NCBI RefSeq assembly: GCF_009792235.1
Contig: NZ_CP046973.1
Span: 1,798,001-1,862,000 of the forward strand
Length of the DNA: 64,000 nucleotides
Origin: Microcystis aeruginosa FD4
GTDB taxonomy: Bacteria > Cyanobacteriota > Cyanobacteriia > Cyanobacteriales > Microcystaceae
Direction of reading: 5' to 3'
In this document: piece after piece, positions 18,463 to 27,206 of the stretch
Layout: each line of letters opens with the position of its first letter
Numbering within the stretch: position 1 is the first letter of the stretch
Made by a program: the position numbers and the translations under genes
The notes under the pieces: model-generated
What the model saw: only the letters and a program-made list of their open reading frames with translations
Database searches by the model: none
Told to the model about the DNA's origin: nothing

Positions 18463-18495
18463 TTGACTCATACTCTCTGAGGGTACGGGTAGAAG
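18463..18495 (+). promoter_or_regulatory. Possible MerR-type promoter/operator
   Basis: TTGACT is followed by a dyad TACTCTCTGAGGGTA (one mismatch) and then TAGAAG, giving a spacer of about 20 bp. A long spacer with a centred dyad is the design of MerR-regulated promoters. It lies 130-160 bp before the secreted protein gene at 18626. No MerR-family gene is near, so this is a pattern only. Confidence 0.25.
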
Positions 18496-18625
18496 GTGGA
18501 GGCTATCAGTCTCTTGTCCACACCAGTCCGTTAGATGGTCGGTAATCTCGATTTCCTCCCTACTGATTCGGGGAGGGGCAGAAAAACCGCATCTTTTCTC
18601 GATTTATTTTTTTATCTCCCAGAAA

Positions 18626-19372
18626 ATGCGTAAACTCTTTTCCGCTTTCTTCCTCGCTGCCTTAATCACCACCCCCGTTATCCTACCTTCTCCAGCCTTA
18701 AGCGAAGTTCGTAAAGAACGGGTACAATTCAAAGCAGGAACATCTGGAACAACCATTCAAGGCAAAATCAAGGGAGGACAGGTCGTTCAGTACCTAATTC
18801 GCGCTAATGCTGGGCAGAATATCTCCCTTGCCTTCAATAGCGATAATGGGGGTGCTTCTTTCAACCTTTTTGCACCGGGTAAAGTCCCCGGCAAGGATGC
18901 GGCGATGGTTATCGGGTCTAATGCCGGTAACGCTTATGAAGGAATCCTACCAGCGGATGGCGATTATACGATCCAAGTGGGTTTGATCCGCAATTCAGTG
19001 CGTAATAATGAGGTAGCTAATTATCGCTTAAAAATCTTTATTTCCAATTATTACAACCAAAGCGATGCCAAAGTACCCGGGACAAATTACCATGCTACGG
19101 GTAGTGTTACCTGTTCTATGGGCGACGGAAAACCGGCGGGATCTTGTCCCTTTGGTGTCACTCGTCGAGGTAACGGTAGTGCAGATGTCACTGTCACCAA
19201 ACCCGACGGCCGCAAGCGTATCATTTTCTTTGAAAAAGGGAAAGCGATCGGCTACGATGTTAGTCAGGCGGACTCTGGGGCGTTTAGTGCCTCGAAAGAG
19301 GGCGATATTTATTTTATTCGCATTGGCAAAGAACGCTACGAGATTTTTGAAGCTATCATCTTTGGGGGTTAG
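18626..19372 (+). CDS. Secreted protein with a PPC-like beta domain
   Basis: 248 residues. A clear signal peptide, MRKLFSAFFLAALITTPVIL, is cut after PALS or so. Residues about 35-135 resemble a bacterial pre-peptidase C-terminal (PPC) beta-sandwich: GGQVVQYLIRANAGQNISLAF ... LPADGDYTIQVGL. The C-terminal part has CSMGDGKPAGSCPFGVTRRG, with two Cys that could pair, and DVTVTKPDGRKRIIFFEKGKAI, seen in many short periplasmic proteins. Function unknown; an extracellular or periplasmic binding role is only a guess. Confidence 0.65.
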   Translation: MRKLFSAFFLAALITTPVILPSPALSEVRKERVQFKAGTSGTTIQGKIKGGQVVQYLIRANAGQNISLAFNSDNGGASFNLFAPGKVPGKDAAMVIGSNAGNAYEGILPADGDYTIQVGLIRNSVRNNEVANYRLKIFISNYYNQSDAKVPGTNYHATGSVTCSMGDGKPAGSCPFGVTRRGNGSADVTVTKPDGRKRIIFFEKGKAIGYDVSQADSGAFSASKEGDIYFIRIGKERYEIFEAIIFGG

Positions 19373-19535
19373 GTGCTGCTTTTCGTAAGCGCCAAGCATA
19401 AAATCTCCATTTAGGATAGTTTGAAGCACATCTTGGCCTTTAGGAAGGTTTTAAAACCTCCTTTGGTTATTTTTAGGGATAGGGTGATAATTTTGTTAAA
19501 ATATAGGTCAGCCTTAACCTATAATTGAATTGAAA

Positions 19536-20378
19536 ATGTATGATTCTACCTGTAAATTTATCGCCCTTGAATATTCGAGAGACTTGGCCACTTGGTTACT
19601 GGGTAAACCCTTAGAATTAACAGAAATTAAACCCTCGGAATTATCCCTAGAGCCAATTAGAGCCGATACTTTAATCTTTTTGGAGTCGGAAGAATTAATC
19701 TTACATATCGAGTTCCAAACCGAACCTAAAGAAGATATTCCCTATAGAATGCTAGATTATGCCACCAGACTCTATCGACGCTATCCCGATAAACCTATCC
19801 ATCAAGTGGTTATTTATCTGAGGAAAAGTGACTCCCCCAAAGTCCGACAAAATGATTATAAACAAGGGAAAACCTCTCATCAATTTGAAGTGATTAGACT
19901 CTGGGAACAACCCTCGGAACCCTTATTAAAGGCTCCCGGACTGTTTCCCTTTGCCATACTCGCTCAAGCTGAGAAACAAGAAAACTTGCTGCGGCAAATT
20001 GCCCAAGAAATCGAGCAAATCAGCGATAGTCGAGAACAAAGTAATCTGGCTGCATCTACCGCTATTCTAGCTGGGTTAGTATTAGAGAAAGACATCATTC
20101 AACGATTATTGAGGAAAGACATCATGAAAGAATCAGTTATCTATCAAGAAATCTGGTCGGAAGGTTTACAAGAGGGACGACAAGAGGGACGACAAGAAGG
20201 AGAAGCTAACCTAGTTTTACGTCAATTAAATCGGCGGATAGGGGACATTTCTCCCGAATTATTGCCCAATATTCGCAGTCTTGACCTAGAACAGTTAGAA
20301 AACTTGGGAGAAGCTTTGTTAGATTTTCAGTCACCACAAGATTTAGAACAATGGCTGGAAAATTGCCGAGCAAGTTAG
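19536..20378 (+). CDS. Rpn/DUF4351 family PD-(D/E)XK nuclease
   Basis: 280 residues. The first half has the nuclease core ADTLIFLESEELILHIEFQT, where D and E-x-Q are the metal ligands, then a helix MLDYATRLYRRYP. The C-terminal third has the repeated QEGRQEGRQEGEAN and the DUF4351 tail LRQLNRRIGDISPELLPNIRSLDLEQLENLGEALLDF. Rpn-type proteins promote RecA-independent recombination or act as defence nucleases and occur in many copies in Microcystis (see 45645 and 46943). The preceding in-frame TTG at 19530 is unlikely. Confidence 0.8.
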   Translation: MYDSTCKFIALEYSRDLATWLLGKPLELTEIKPSELSLEPIRADTLIFLESEELILHIEFQTEPKEDIPYRMLDYATRLYRRYPDKPIHQVVIYLRKSDSPKVRQNDYKQGKTSHQFEVIRLWEQPSEPLLKAPGLFPFAILAQAEKQENLLRQIAQEIEQISDSREQSNLAASTAILAGLVLEKDIIQRLLRKDIMKESVIYQEIWSEGLQEGRQEGRQEGEANLVLRQLNRRIGDISPELLPNIRSLDLEQLENLGEALLDFQSPQDLEQWLENCRAS

Positions 20379-20455
20379 TACAAATAAACTAAATGCGGTC
20401 TATCCATTCCCATGGAAGCAGCAAGCTCTCAACTCCCTTGAGAGTAGTTCGCATT

Positions 20456-21010
20456 TTAATCTATTCCCCGGTAGAGATCGGCGATCGCTAACTCTAGGTT
20501 AATACTTGGCAGGATCACCCGATCGCCTGTCTCGTAAATAGTCGTTTCCCATGTCCCCAGAGAATTACGACGACGGCATTCCACGCGCTGGATTTCTTGG
20601 GAAATTAATACATATTCTTCTAACGTTTCTATCTGTTGATAATCTTGGAATTTTTCGCCCTTGTCAAAAGCGGCCGTACTGGGGGAAAGCACTTCCGCGA
20701 TCAGTTTCGGATAGCGTTTCAGATAACGGTCTTGGCGATCGCGAGGATCGCAGGTAACAAAAGCATCGGGATAGTAATAAAACTGATCTTGATAGTTAAC
20801 CTTGACATTACCCGAGTGAAACCGACAGTCTGTAGAGTCGCCTAAATGTTCGTCAATTACTTTGAGAAAATTGAAGGCAATGCGCTCGTGATTATCCGTA
20901 CCGCCGGCCATCGCATAAACCAAACCACGTCGGTATTCATGGCGGATCTGGCTCTGGCGCTCGATAGCGAGATATTCTTGGGGACTGATGTAGTTGGGAA
21001 CCGCGATCAT
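20456..21010 (-). CDS. Uma2 family (DUF820) endonuclease-like protein
   Basis: 184 residues from the ATG at 21010 (MIAVPNYISPQEYLAIERQS). The restriction-like core is present: YYYPDAFVTCDPRDR (Asp after the Tyr run), LIAEVLSPSTAAFDKGEKF (Glu of EVLSPST) and a Lys in GEKFQDYQQI. Uma2 genes are hugely expanded in cyanobacteria; their role is not settled. An upstream in-frame ATG at 21112 would add a non-homologous extension. Confidence 0.82.
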   Translation of the reverse strand: MIAVPNYISPQEYLAIERQSQIRHEYRRGLVYAMAGGTDNHERIAFNFLKVIDEHLGDSTDCRFHSGNVKVNYQDQFYYYPDAFVTCDPRDRQDRYLKRYPKLIAEVLSPSTAAFDKGEKFQDYQQIETLEEYVLISQEIQRVECRRRNSLGTWETTIYETGDRVILPSINLELAIADLYRGID

Positions 21011-21440
21011 AATTTCTAGGGGAAGCCTACTATTAATTATAGTACGAGAATGGCTCTTCTCCACTTTGTGTGATAAGTTTTGCTTATAGAACGTGAAATG
21101 CTTATCGGGCAAGACTTTTAGGGCTATTTTGATGATCAGCGATGCTCAGACGTTCGGCGATGCTCAGTCGAACCGTCGGGCCGCGGAAGAAACTATCAGT
21201 ATAGACCTCGTTTCCACACAGAAACCAGAAGAGCCAAATTTCCAATACTCAGTTTAAATTCAGTACAGCTTAACCAGATTACTTGGAGTAGATAAAATCT
21301 CTGCAAAACGGGTTTGAGTCTCAGCCAAAAATTTAGAAATCGTCTCTCCTTTTCAACAAATATCTGATGTTTTGCCTCCACAGGATTGACAGTTTTTCCT
21401 TCTTAGCTGAAACTGTCTTGCTTAGTATTAATCCAGCCCC
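21011..21440. other. Spacer with a hairpin after the membrane operon
   Basis: No gene seen. A stem GACAGTTT...AAACTGTC at 21388-21417 lies just 3' of the minus-strand operon that ends at 21441 and may act as its terminator. Near 21140 a short repeat 'cgatgctcag.cg' occurs twice. Confidence 0.35.
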
Positions 21441-21647
21441 TTATTTAGTTGTAATCCGTGAAGATTTGCGATTAACTTCTCCTGCCACTGGTAAAGATTT
21501 AACATGAGAACCTTGAAACTTTTCCATATTGCTGACTCGCCACATAGACAGAGGAAAAGTAATCGCAAATAAACCAAAAACTCCCACTAATATCCAGACG
21601 ATATCGTGCATTTTCCGCGAGGAAACCTTTCTAACTTGAGCGTCCAT
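21441..21647 (-). CDS. Small single-span membrane protein
   Basis: 68 residues with one membrane helix, IVWILVGVFGLFAITFPLSM (about 15-34), flanked by basic residues, and a Ser/Lys-rich tail. An AGGAGGTGACAAA ribosome site precedes the ATG at 21647. It is the last gene of a tight four-gene operon (18 bp after the previous one). Not recognised; by size and context it could be an accessory subunit of a membrane complex formed with the two multi-span proteins upstream. Confidence 0.6.
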   Translation of the reverse strand: MDAQVRKVSSRKMHDIVWILVGVFGLFAITFPLSMWRVSNMEKFQGSHVKSLPVAGEVNRKSSRITTK

Positions 21648-21665
21648 TTTGTCACCTCCTAGACT

Positions 21666-22127
21666 TTAAGTTAAAGGTAAATAGGGAAATAGTGGATGCC
21701 ATGACATGGCCGTGGCGGCAATCATGAGGGCAAAAAACCAAAAGAGAATGGTCTTAGCTTTTATCTGGCGATCTTTCCAAAGATAATGCAGTATCGGCCA
21801 ACTGACTAACCAGCCAATTAATAACATCGTTTCTTTGCCGGTATAACTGCCAATATTACCCCACATTTTGCTAGGATTTTTACTGCCAGGTATCCAACTG
21901 CCCAAATTCCCAAGAAAAGTTTCTACGGTTTTTGAATGGTCTGCATCGGAAAAATGGTGAGAAACCATCATTAAAAAACAGCCAATACCAGCACTAATAA
22001 TTGCCGCTGCTGCTGGGCCAGAAGTGGCGGGGGAACGTTTGGCACCTTCGGCTAAACCTTGGGGAAATTGTTTTAAAAAAGCCCAGATTTTTCCATACCA
22101 AGGACTATCGACGTAACGTTGGGTCAT
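21666..22127 (-). CDS. Unrecognised multi-span membrane protein
   Basis: 153 residues, about three membrane helices: AAAAIISAGIGCFLMMVSHHF, ETMLLIGWLVSWPILHYLW and TILFWFFALMIAATAMSWHP. Histidines sit at helix ends (SHHF, ILHYLW, SWHP), a pattern seen in haem b or metal-binding membrane proteins, but no family was recognised. It starts 11 bp after the PEP-CTERM gene and ends 18 bp before the small membrane protein, so it is surely in the same operon. Confidence 0.6.
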   Translation of the reverse strand: MTQRYVDSPWYGKIWAFLKQFPQGLAEGAKRSPATSGPAAAAIISAGIGCFLMMVSHHFSDADHSKTVETFLGNLGSWIPGSKNPSKMWGNIGSYTGKETMLLIGWLVSWPILHYLWKDRQIKAKTILFWFFALMIAATAMSWHPLFPYLPLT

Positions 22128-22138
22128 CAGATTTGTTC

Positions 22139-23323
22139 CTATTTTTTTCGTAACTGTGTGAAACCGAAAAGTCCCACCGCTAAGAGTCCCATAATGGCAC
22201 TAGGTTCGGGAACAGACTCTAGGAGAAAAGCCCGGGTTTCCTGCTGTCCTAATCCATTGGTAAAAGTGCCAAAACCGATAATTTGGCCGCTTTCATTAAT
22301 CCCGGTGGCTTGATTTAAAACCCATCCCGTACCATTGACAAGTAAATCATTCAGGTCTGATAGTTGACCATTTTGCCAGAGAGTGGCGTGGGCGACTCCA
22401 CTAGCAAGATTAGAAAAGCCCACAATTTGACCAGATTCGTTAATACTTAAAGCATCGCCTTGCGTACCACCAAGACTGCCTAAATTAATCAAATTGCCGT
22501 TATCCCAGAGGAATCCGCTAGAGGTTAAAGTGGCTCCTGAACCATTAGTCGCTTGAACAATAACTAAGCCATTTTCGTTAAGATCTCGGGCAAAACTTTG
22601 GGCGAATCCGTTGGGAATTCCTAGATTAGTCAGGACAAAATTACCATTGGCATCCTGCTCCCAAAAAGCGGCACTGTAAACATTAGTTCCGTTCACTACA
22701 GTATCGGAGTCCACATAACCAACGATTTCGGTGTTGTCACTGATAGCTAAACCGAAATTTTGATCGCCACCCAGACTAGGTAAGTCGTTAAGAGTGCCAT
22801 TTTCCCAGAAAATAGCGTTTCTTCGATTGGTTGCAAAGATATGATAACCAGCAATCTGATTGCTGTTGTTGATGTCGATAAAATAACTTTCCAGGCCACC
22901 AAAGTTATAAATGTTGAGGTCGTAACCCCCGGAACCGTTAGGAGTCCACAATAACGCCCGGTCTGTGGGTCCGGCGGTTTCATCTCCCGCACCGACAATC
23001 ATCCCTGCGTCATTAATAGAACGAGATAAACCACCGCGACCAGGGAGAGTGACGGCGGTGCCGCCATTAACTGGGCCAGTAAGGGGTAACGCTGTTATCG
23101 TGCCGTTTTCCCAGATATAGCCGCTAGAAGCGGTATTACCGGCGGTGCGGGAACGACCGACGATTTGACCTTGGTTGTTAATGCTGGCTGCCCTCGTATC
23201 CGTACCATCGGGGCTGAGTGTACCCAAGTCGGTGATTTTATACATCGAACCCGCTAGGGCAGGAGACACAGTATGTAAGCCGAAAACAGTGGCTAGAACG
23301 AGCGAAAGTTGAATTTTAGTCAT
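22139..23323 (-). CDS. HAF-repeat extracellular protein with a PEP-CTERM sorting signal
   Basis: 394 residues. A signal peptide, LSLVLATVFGLHTVSPALAG, is followed by about seven HAF-type repeats of the form INNQGQIVG...GYIWENG...LP (also INESGQIVGFSN, LNENGLVIVQA). The C-terminus is VPEPSAIMGLLAVGLFGFTQLRKK: the PEP motif, a membrane helix and a basic end, the substrate tag of exosortase. The protein is expected outside the cell. It sits within an operon of membrane proteins, 27 bp after the first one, which is unusual for this class. Confidence 0.85.
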   Translation of the reverse strand: MTKIQLSLVLATVFGLHTVSPALAGSMYKITDLGTLSPDGTDTRAASINNQGQIVGRSRTAGNTASSGYIWENGTITALPLTGPVNGGTAVTLPGRGGLSRSINDAGMIVGAGDETAGPTDRALLWTPNGSGGYDLNIYNFGGLESYFIDINNSNQIAGYHIFATNRRNAIFWENGTLNDLPSLGGDQNFGLAISDNTEIVGYVDSDTVVNGTNVYSAAFWEQDANGNFVLTNLGIPNGFAQSFARDLNENGLVIVQATNGSGATLTSSGFLWDNGNLINLGSLGGTQGDALSINESGQIVGFSNLASGVAHATLWQNGQLSDLNDLLVNGTGWVLNQATGINESGQIIGFGTFTNGLGQQETRAFLLESVPEPSAIMGLLAVGLFGFTQLRKK

Positions 23324-23350
23324 TTTTGAGGTGAATAAGCAAATAAGGGT

Positions 23351-23971
23351 TTACAGAGCCTGAATTTTGGCGACACCGAGGCCGCTAACGAGACCACCCA
23401 TAGCAAAAAACATCATTGCCATCAGAGCAATGCAAGTGGCTGTTAACACCGGTCGGTTAGCTTTGTCTAAAATTGAGTCGCCGTATTTCCAGAGAATCCA
23501 AGTGCAGGCCACGCCTAGGGGCAAGGTAAACAAGACGCTGAATTCGTGGTATTCCATGAGGACGTATTGACCGAGGGGCGAATTTTCTTTTAACCAAGCG
23601 CGCGCGCCGCCAAATTCTGAACCGGCCCGATAGCGCATATAGGCTAAATTACCAGTGGCGATCGCTAAAAAAGCGAGGACGCTGGACCAGAAGCTGAGGG
23701 TTCGCATTTGCCGCAAGAGTTTGCTAGAACCTCTTAACAGGGGAAAAGCGAGGTGGCCTGCGTAAACAATGACGACTAGGGCTAATAAAGAGCCAAAACC
23801 GTGAATTGTGCCTAACCATCGCTGCCACGGACTCGGATGCAGGAGATTGACGAAGGGCAGGAATAAAAATAAGCCCGCCGAGAGGATTCCTAGCCCATAA
23901 ACGCAAACGGTGGCGATATCTAGGGTTTTGGGGAAATCAATTTTTTCTGATTCTGTGGTATGAGATGACAT
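23351..23971 (-). CDS. Unrecognised five-span membrane protein with conserved-looking histidines
   Basis: 206 residues, about five helices: VCVYGLGILSAGLFLFLPFV, IHGFGSLLALVVIVYAGHLA, FWSSVLAFLAIATGNLAYM, FSVLFTLPLGVACTWILW and TCIALMAMMFFAMGGLVSGL. Histidines at GTIHGF, YAGHLAF and MEYHEFS are spaced in neighbouring helices, as in cytochrome b561-like haem proteins; this is an impression, not a match. TTAAGGAGAAACCG precedes the ATG at 23971. First gene of the operon. Confidence 0.6.
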   Translation of the reverse strand: MSSHTTESEKIDFPKTLDIATVCVYGLGILSAGLFLFLPFVNLLHPSPWQRWLGTIHGFGSLLALVVIVYAGHLAFPLLRGSSKLLRQMRTLSFWSSVLAFLAIATGNLAYMRYRAGSEFGGARAWLKENSPLGQYVLMEYHEFSVLFTLPLGVACTWILWKYGDSILDKANRPVLTATCIALMAMMFFAMGGLVSGLGVAKIQAL

Positions 23972-24222
23972 CGGTTTCTCCTTAACGGTCTAGAGAAGCT
24001 AAATGAGAAATTATCTCAATTAGGTCGAACTTTGATCAAAAAAGTCCATTGAATACCTGTGTCCAACCATCAAAGGATTTTTAGACTCAAGTTGACGCTA
24101 AATAACGTCAAGACTAGAATTTAGACATAGACAAAGCTGGCGCTAAATGATTCTAGTAATCACTTAGCCTCAACTATGCACTGCTAAAGGAGCGACTGGC
24201 ATCGCTTCTTTGGTTTAATCAG

Positions 24223-24270
24223 GCTCTAGACTAATTTTCTTGTCAACCATTCAGTCTAGGGCTTTTTTTT
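24223..24270 (+). terminator. Intrinsic terminator without an upstream gene on this strand
   Basis: GCTCTAGACT (24223-24232), a 20-base loop, AGTCTAGGGC (24253-24262), then eight T. A smaller stem AGCGA/TCGCT lies just before, near 24191-24206. The nearest upstream genes run on the other strand, so the transcript that ends here may be a small RNA starting within 23990-24190, or antisense-type transcription from the divergent operon promoter. Confidence 0.6.
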
Positions 24271-24447
24271 AGCCAAGTCTAGTATCAACAATATTTTTTA
24301 ATAATTGAGAATAATTCTTAACTGCTTGGAAGCTATTCCTAAGGGCGTCACACTACGGCTATCGGTCTTCTCCCCACTCCCCCCCCGCAACGCTCACGAA
24401 GTGGTCTCCCCACTGCGGTAAACTAAATGAGATGATCCACGGGAGTT

Positions 24448-24630
24448 ATGACTATGACCACTCACTTTATTAGTGCCGAAATCGACCTACAGGAAACCCC
24501 GCAACAACTGCAGCAAGAAATCGAAAAAGAATTGGCCAAACGCGGTGAACCCTTGCGTTGGGCAATCACAGAAGTAGATACCGAGAATAATCAGGTAAAA
24601 GTCGAAGCGATTGTCACCACTGCCTCGTGA
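24448..24630 (+). CDS. Small conserved-type cyanobacterial protein
   Basis: 60 residues, acidic and soluble: ISAEIDLQETPQQLQQEIEKELAKRGEPLRWAITEVD. Its stop (TGA) overlaps the GTG start of the DUF3326 gene in a GTGA, so translation of the two is coupled. The ATG at 24454 could be the true start. The function is unknown; the coupling suggests a partner role for the DUF3326 protein. Confidence 0.7.
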   Translation: MTMTTHFISAEIDLQETPQQLQQEIEKELAKRGEPLRWAITEVDTENNQVKVEAIVTTAS

Positions 24631-25685
24631 ATTCCCGTCCCTATACCGCCGTACTAATTATTCCCACCGGCATCGGGGCAGCGATTGGCGGTTATGCTGG
24701 GGATGGCATTCCCGTGGCCAGAGCGATCGCCCAAGTCTGCGATCGCCTAATTACCCATCCCAATGTCCTCAACGGCGCACAACTGTACTGGCCTCTAGCC
24801 AACACCTATTATGTGGAGGGTTACGCTTTAGATCGTTTTGCTCAGGGGGATTGGGGATTAAGTCCCGTCCATCAAAATCGCATCGGGTTACTATTTGATC
24901 GCGCCATTGAATTTGACCTCTTGCAAAGACACCTTCAGGCTGCCGATGCTGTCCGGGCCACCCTAGGCTTAGATCTCACCGATTACCTTATCACCGATGC
25001 CTCCTTAAATGTGCAGTTGCGAGAGGCAGCCTCTGGGGCCAGTTGGGGAACAATTGGCAATCCCGACAGCTTGCTGCGGGGAGCAGAAAAACTGATTAAG
25101 CAAGGCCGGGCAGAAGCGATCGCCATTGTTGCCCGTTTTCCCGACGATCCCGATAGCATTGCCCTGGCTAATTATCGCCATGGTCAGGGGGTGGATCCCC
25201 TTGCCGGGGCCGAAGCGGTGATTTCCCATCTGGTGGTGCGACAATTCCAAATACCGGCGGCCCACGCTCCCGCTTTAAGTCCGCTGCCCCTGGATCCGCA
25301 ACTTTCCCCCAAGGCCGCAGCCGAAGAAATCGGTTATACTTTTTTACCCTGCGTTTTGGTGGGTTTAAGTCGCGCCCCCCAATTGGTCAAGCAGCCCGGT
25401 CCCGATGCTATTTGGAGCCGCGAGGTGGACGCGCTGATCGTTCCCGCCAGTGCTTGTGGCTCTGCCACAGTTTTGGGTTTTTGTCAAGAGAAAACTGTAC
25501 TGATTGCCGTACAGGAAAATAGTACAAGAATGAAGGTGGCCCCGGAACCTCTGGGGGTGAAAGCAATTAGGGTACACTCGTATATGGAGGCAATCGGTGC
25601 GATCGTTTGTCAACGGGCCGGGGTTAGCCTCCCATCTCTTCGCCCTCATTTAAACTCTTTACGCTGTTTATCCGAGAATCCGTGA
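24627..25685 (+). CDS. DUF3326 family protein
   Basis: 352 residues beginning with a GTG that overlaps the preceding stop. Typical family text: LIIPTGIGAAIGGYAGDGIPVARAIAQVCDRLITHPNVLNGAQLYW, later GASWGTIGNPDSLLRGAEKL and a Gly/Ala-rich VDALIVPASACGSATVLGF. It is conserved across cyanobacteria and plastids without a firm function. The stop overlaps the GTG of the next gene, again as GTGA, giving a coupled three-gene operon. Confidence 0.85.
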   Translation: MNSRPYTAVLIIPTGIGAAIGGYAGDGIPVARAIAQVCDRLITHPNVLNGAQLYWPLANTYYVEGYALDRFAQGDWGLSPVHQNRIGLLFDRAIEFDLLQRHLQAADAVRATLGLDLTDYLITDASLNVQLREAASGASWGTIGNPDSLLRGAEKLIKQGRAEAIAIVARFPDDPDSIALANYRHGQGVDPLAGAEAVISHLVVRQFQIPAAHAPALSPLPLDPQLSPKAAAEEIGYTFLPCVLVGLSRAPQLVKQPGPDAIWSREVDALIVPASACGSATVLGFCQEKTVLIAVQENSTRMKVAPEPLGVKAIRVHSYMEAIGAIVCQRAGVSLPSLRPHLNSLRCLSENP

Positions 25686-26263
25686 CTAATTCCCCTAATT
25701 CCGAATTTGACCCCCTGACACGCACACAAGTCCTCACCATTATGGCGGTAACGGCGATTATCTTGCTGGTAGTCGCCAAAGTCTGGCAATATTTCGGTGC
25801 GATCGCTATTCCCGCCATTCGCTGGACCCTTCCTGATTTCCTGTTCGGATTAGCCTTAGCGGGGGCGATTAGTGGAATTAGTGGGCTTCTCTATCGTTTT
25901 TGGCCTAGTTATCGCCATAGTGCTAACGCTTACTTAGAATTAGTCATTAAACCTTTAGCATGGCCCGATTTAATTTGGGTTGGATTACTGCCGGGGTTAA
26001 GTGAAGAATTATTATTTCGCGGGGTGATTTTGCCGGCTTTGGGCTTAAATATCTTTGGTTTAACCGTTTCTAGTCTGATTTTTGGTATCCTCCATTTTAG
26101 CGGTTCCCAACAATGGCCCTATGTTATCTGGGCAACTGTTGTCGGTTTTGCCCTCGGTTATACCGTCATCATCACCGGTAATTTATTAATCCCGATCCTC
26201 GCTCATATTATCACCAATCTCCTCGCTAGTTTTCTCTGGAAATTACAGCATAGTAATCAGTAA
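25682..26263 (+). CDS. CPBP family intramembrane glutamic protease (Abi domain)
   Basis: 193 residues, about five membrane helices. The catalytic motifs are present: EELLFRG in GLLPGLSEELLFRGVIL (about 110-116), FGILHFSG (His near 135) and ILAHIITNL (His near 176). Members cleave substrates in the membrane, as Rce1 does for prenylated proteins, or act in bacteriocin self-immunity. Here it is translationally coupled to DUF3326. Confidence 0.86.
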   Translation: MTNSPNSEFDPLTRTQVLTIMAVTAIILLVVAKVWQYFGAIAIPAIRWTLPDFLFGLALAGAISGISGLLYRFWPSYRHSANAYLELVIKPLAWPDLIWVGLLPGLSEELLFRGVILPALGLNIFGLTVSSLIFGILHFSGSQQWPYVIWATVVGFALGYTVIITGNLLIPILAHIITNLLASFLWKLQHSNQ

Positions 26264-26366
26264 TCAGTTATCAGTGGGGAAGTTATCAGTGGGGAAGTTA
26301 TCAGTGATCAGTAATCAGTAATCAGTAATCAGTGACTACTCCCTACTCCTGTCTCCTCTAAAAAAT
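26264..26366. repeat. Short tandem repeats of (A/G)TCAGT type
   Basis: 'cagtaatcagttatcagtggggaagttatcagtggggaagttatcagtgatcagtaatcagtaatcagtaatcagtgac': units of seven bases (TAATCAG) and a 17-base unit repeated twice. It fills the gap between the protease and the DUF3531 gene. Confidence 0.7.
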
Positions 26367-26810
26367 ATGGAAGTACAATTTCGCGAATTTAATCCTTTTG
26401 ATGTCTGGTTTTGGCTGGAATTTTCGACGGTTCCCTCGAATATGGAACAGCAATATGTAGAAGAAGTTTTTGCCTCTTGGTTTTATTTGGGTAAATTAGG
26501 GGCTTTCAATGCGGAAAACCTACAGGTACAGGAGGTGGGAGTCGATATTAGTTATATGGAATACGATCCAGATCTGGCCGAAAATGCCTTTATGTCACCG
26601 ATGCACAATATGACCGATTTTGAATACTTAGGTACTTGGGGACGTTGTTGGTTTGACCTTGGTACTAGCGATCCTATTGCTTTAGATATTTTAATCAATG
26701 CCTTGACCCAATTAAGTAGGGATTTTGTCGATATTAAACGGTTAATTATCGGTGGAGAAAATCAAGATTGGCCAGTTAGCGATCGCAGCAATTATCTCTT
26801 TAGCGAATAA
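26367..26810 (+). CDS. DUF3531 family protein
   Basis: 147 residues. Recognisable cyanobacterial/plant family text: EFNPFDVWFWLEF, LGKLGAFNAENLQVQEVGVDISYMEYDPDLAENAFMSPMHNMTDFEYLGTWGRCWFDLGTSD. A soluble, acidic, aromatic-rich protein with no known activity. It stands alone: repeats lie on both sides. Confidence 0.8.
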   Translation: MEVQFREFNPFDVWFWLEFSTVPSNMEQQYVEEVFASWFYLGKLGAFNAENLQVQEVGVDISYMEYDPDLAENAFMSPMHNMTDFEYLGTWGRCWFDLGTSDPIALDILINALTQLSRDFVDIKRLIIGGENQDWPVSDRSNYLFSE

Positions 26811-26865
26811 TTAGGTTTTACTGAAAAAGTTTCTTGGTGGAGTCAGTATTCAGTATTCAGGAGGA

Positions 26866-27206
26866 GATAGGGTGATAGGGTTTTGGGGTGATAGGGTGAT
26901 AGGGTTTTGGGGTGATAAGGTGATAGGGTTTTGGGGTGATAGGGTGATGAGACAGCTTCCCCACTTCCCCACTTCCCCACTTCCCCACTTCCCCACTTCC
27001 CCACTTCCCCACTTCCCCACTTCCCCACTTCCCCACTTCCCCACTTCCCCACTTCCCCACTTCCCCACTTCCCCACTTCCCCACTTCCCCACTTCCCCAC
27101 TTCCCCACTTCCCCACTTCCCCACTTCCCCACTTCCCCACTTCCCCACTTCCCCACACCCCACTTCCCCACTTCCCCACTTCCCCACTTCCCCACTTCCC
27201 CACTTA
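26866..27206. repeat. 9-bp tandem array (CTTCCCCAC)n preceded by 23-bp-type repeats
   Basis: From 26956 to 27206 the nonamer CTTCCCCAC is repeated about 28 times with one variant block (CACACC near 27157). Just before it, 'ggtgatagggttttgg' is repeated at about 23-26 bp spacing (26870-26945). Because nine is a multiple of three, both strands stay open in several frames; none of these is a gene. The array ends 10 bp before the GH116 start codon. Confidence 0.92.

Noticed and set aside
24721..24750. GCGATCGC octamers as regulatory sites
   Set aside because: These are the HIP1 sequence, common throughout many cyanobacterial genomes, and do not mark this locus.
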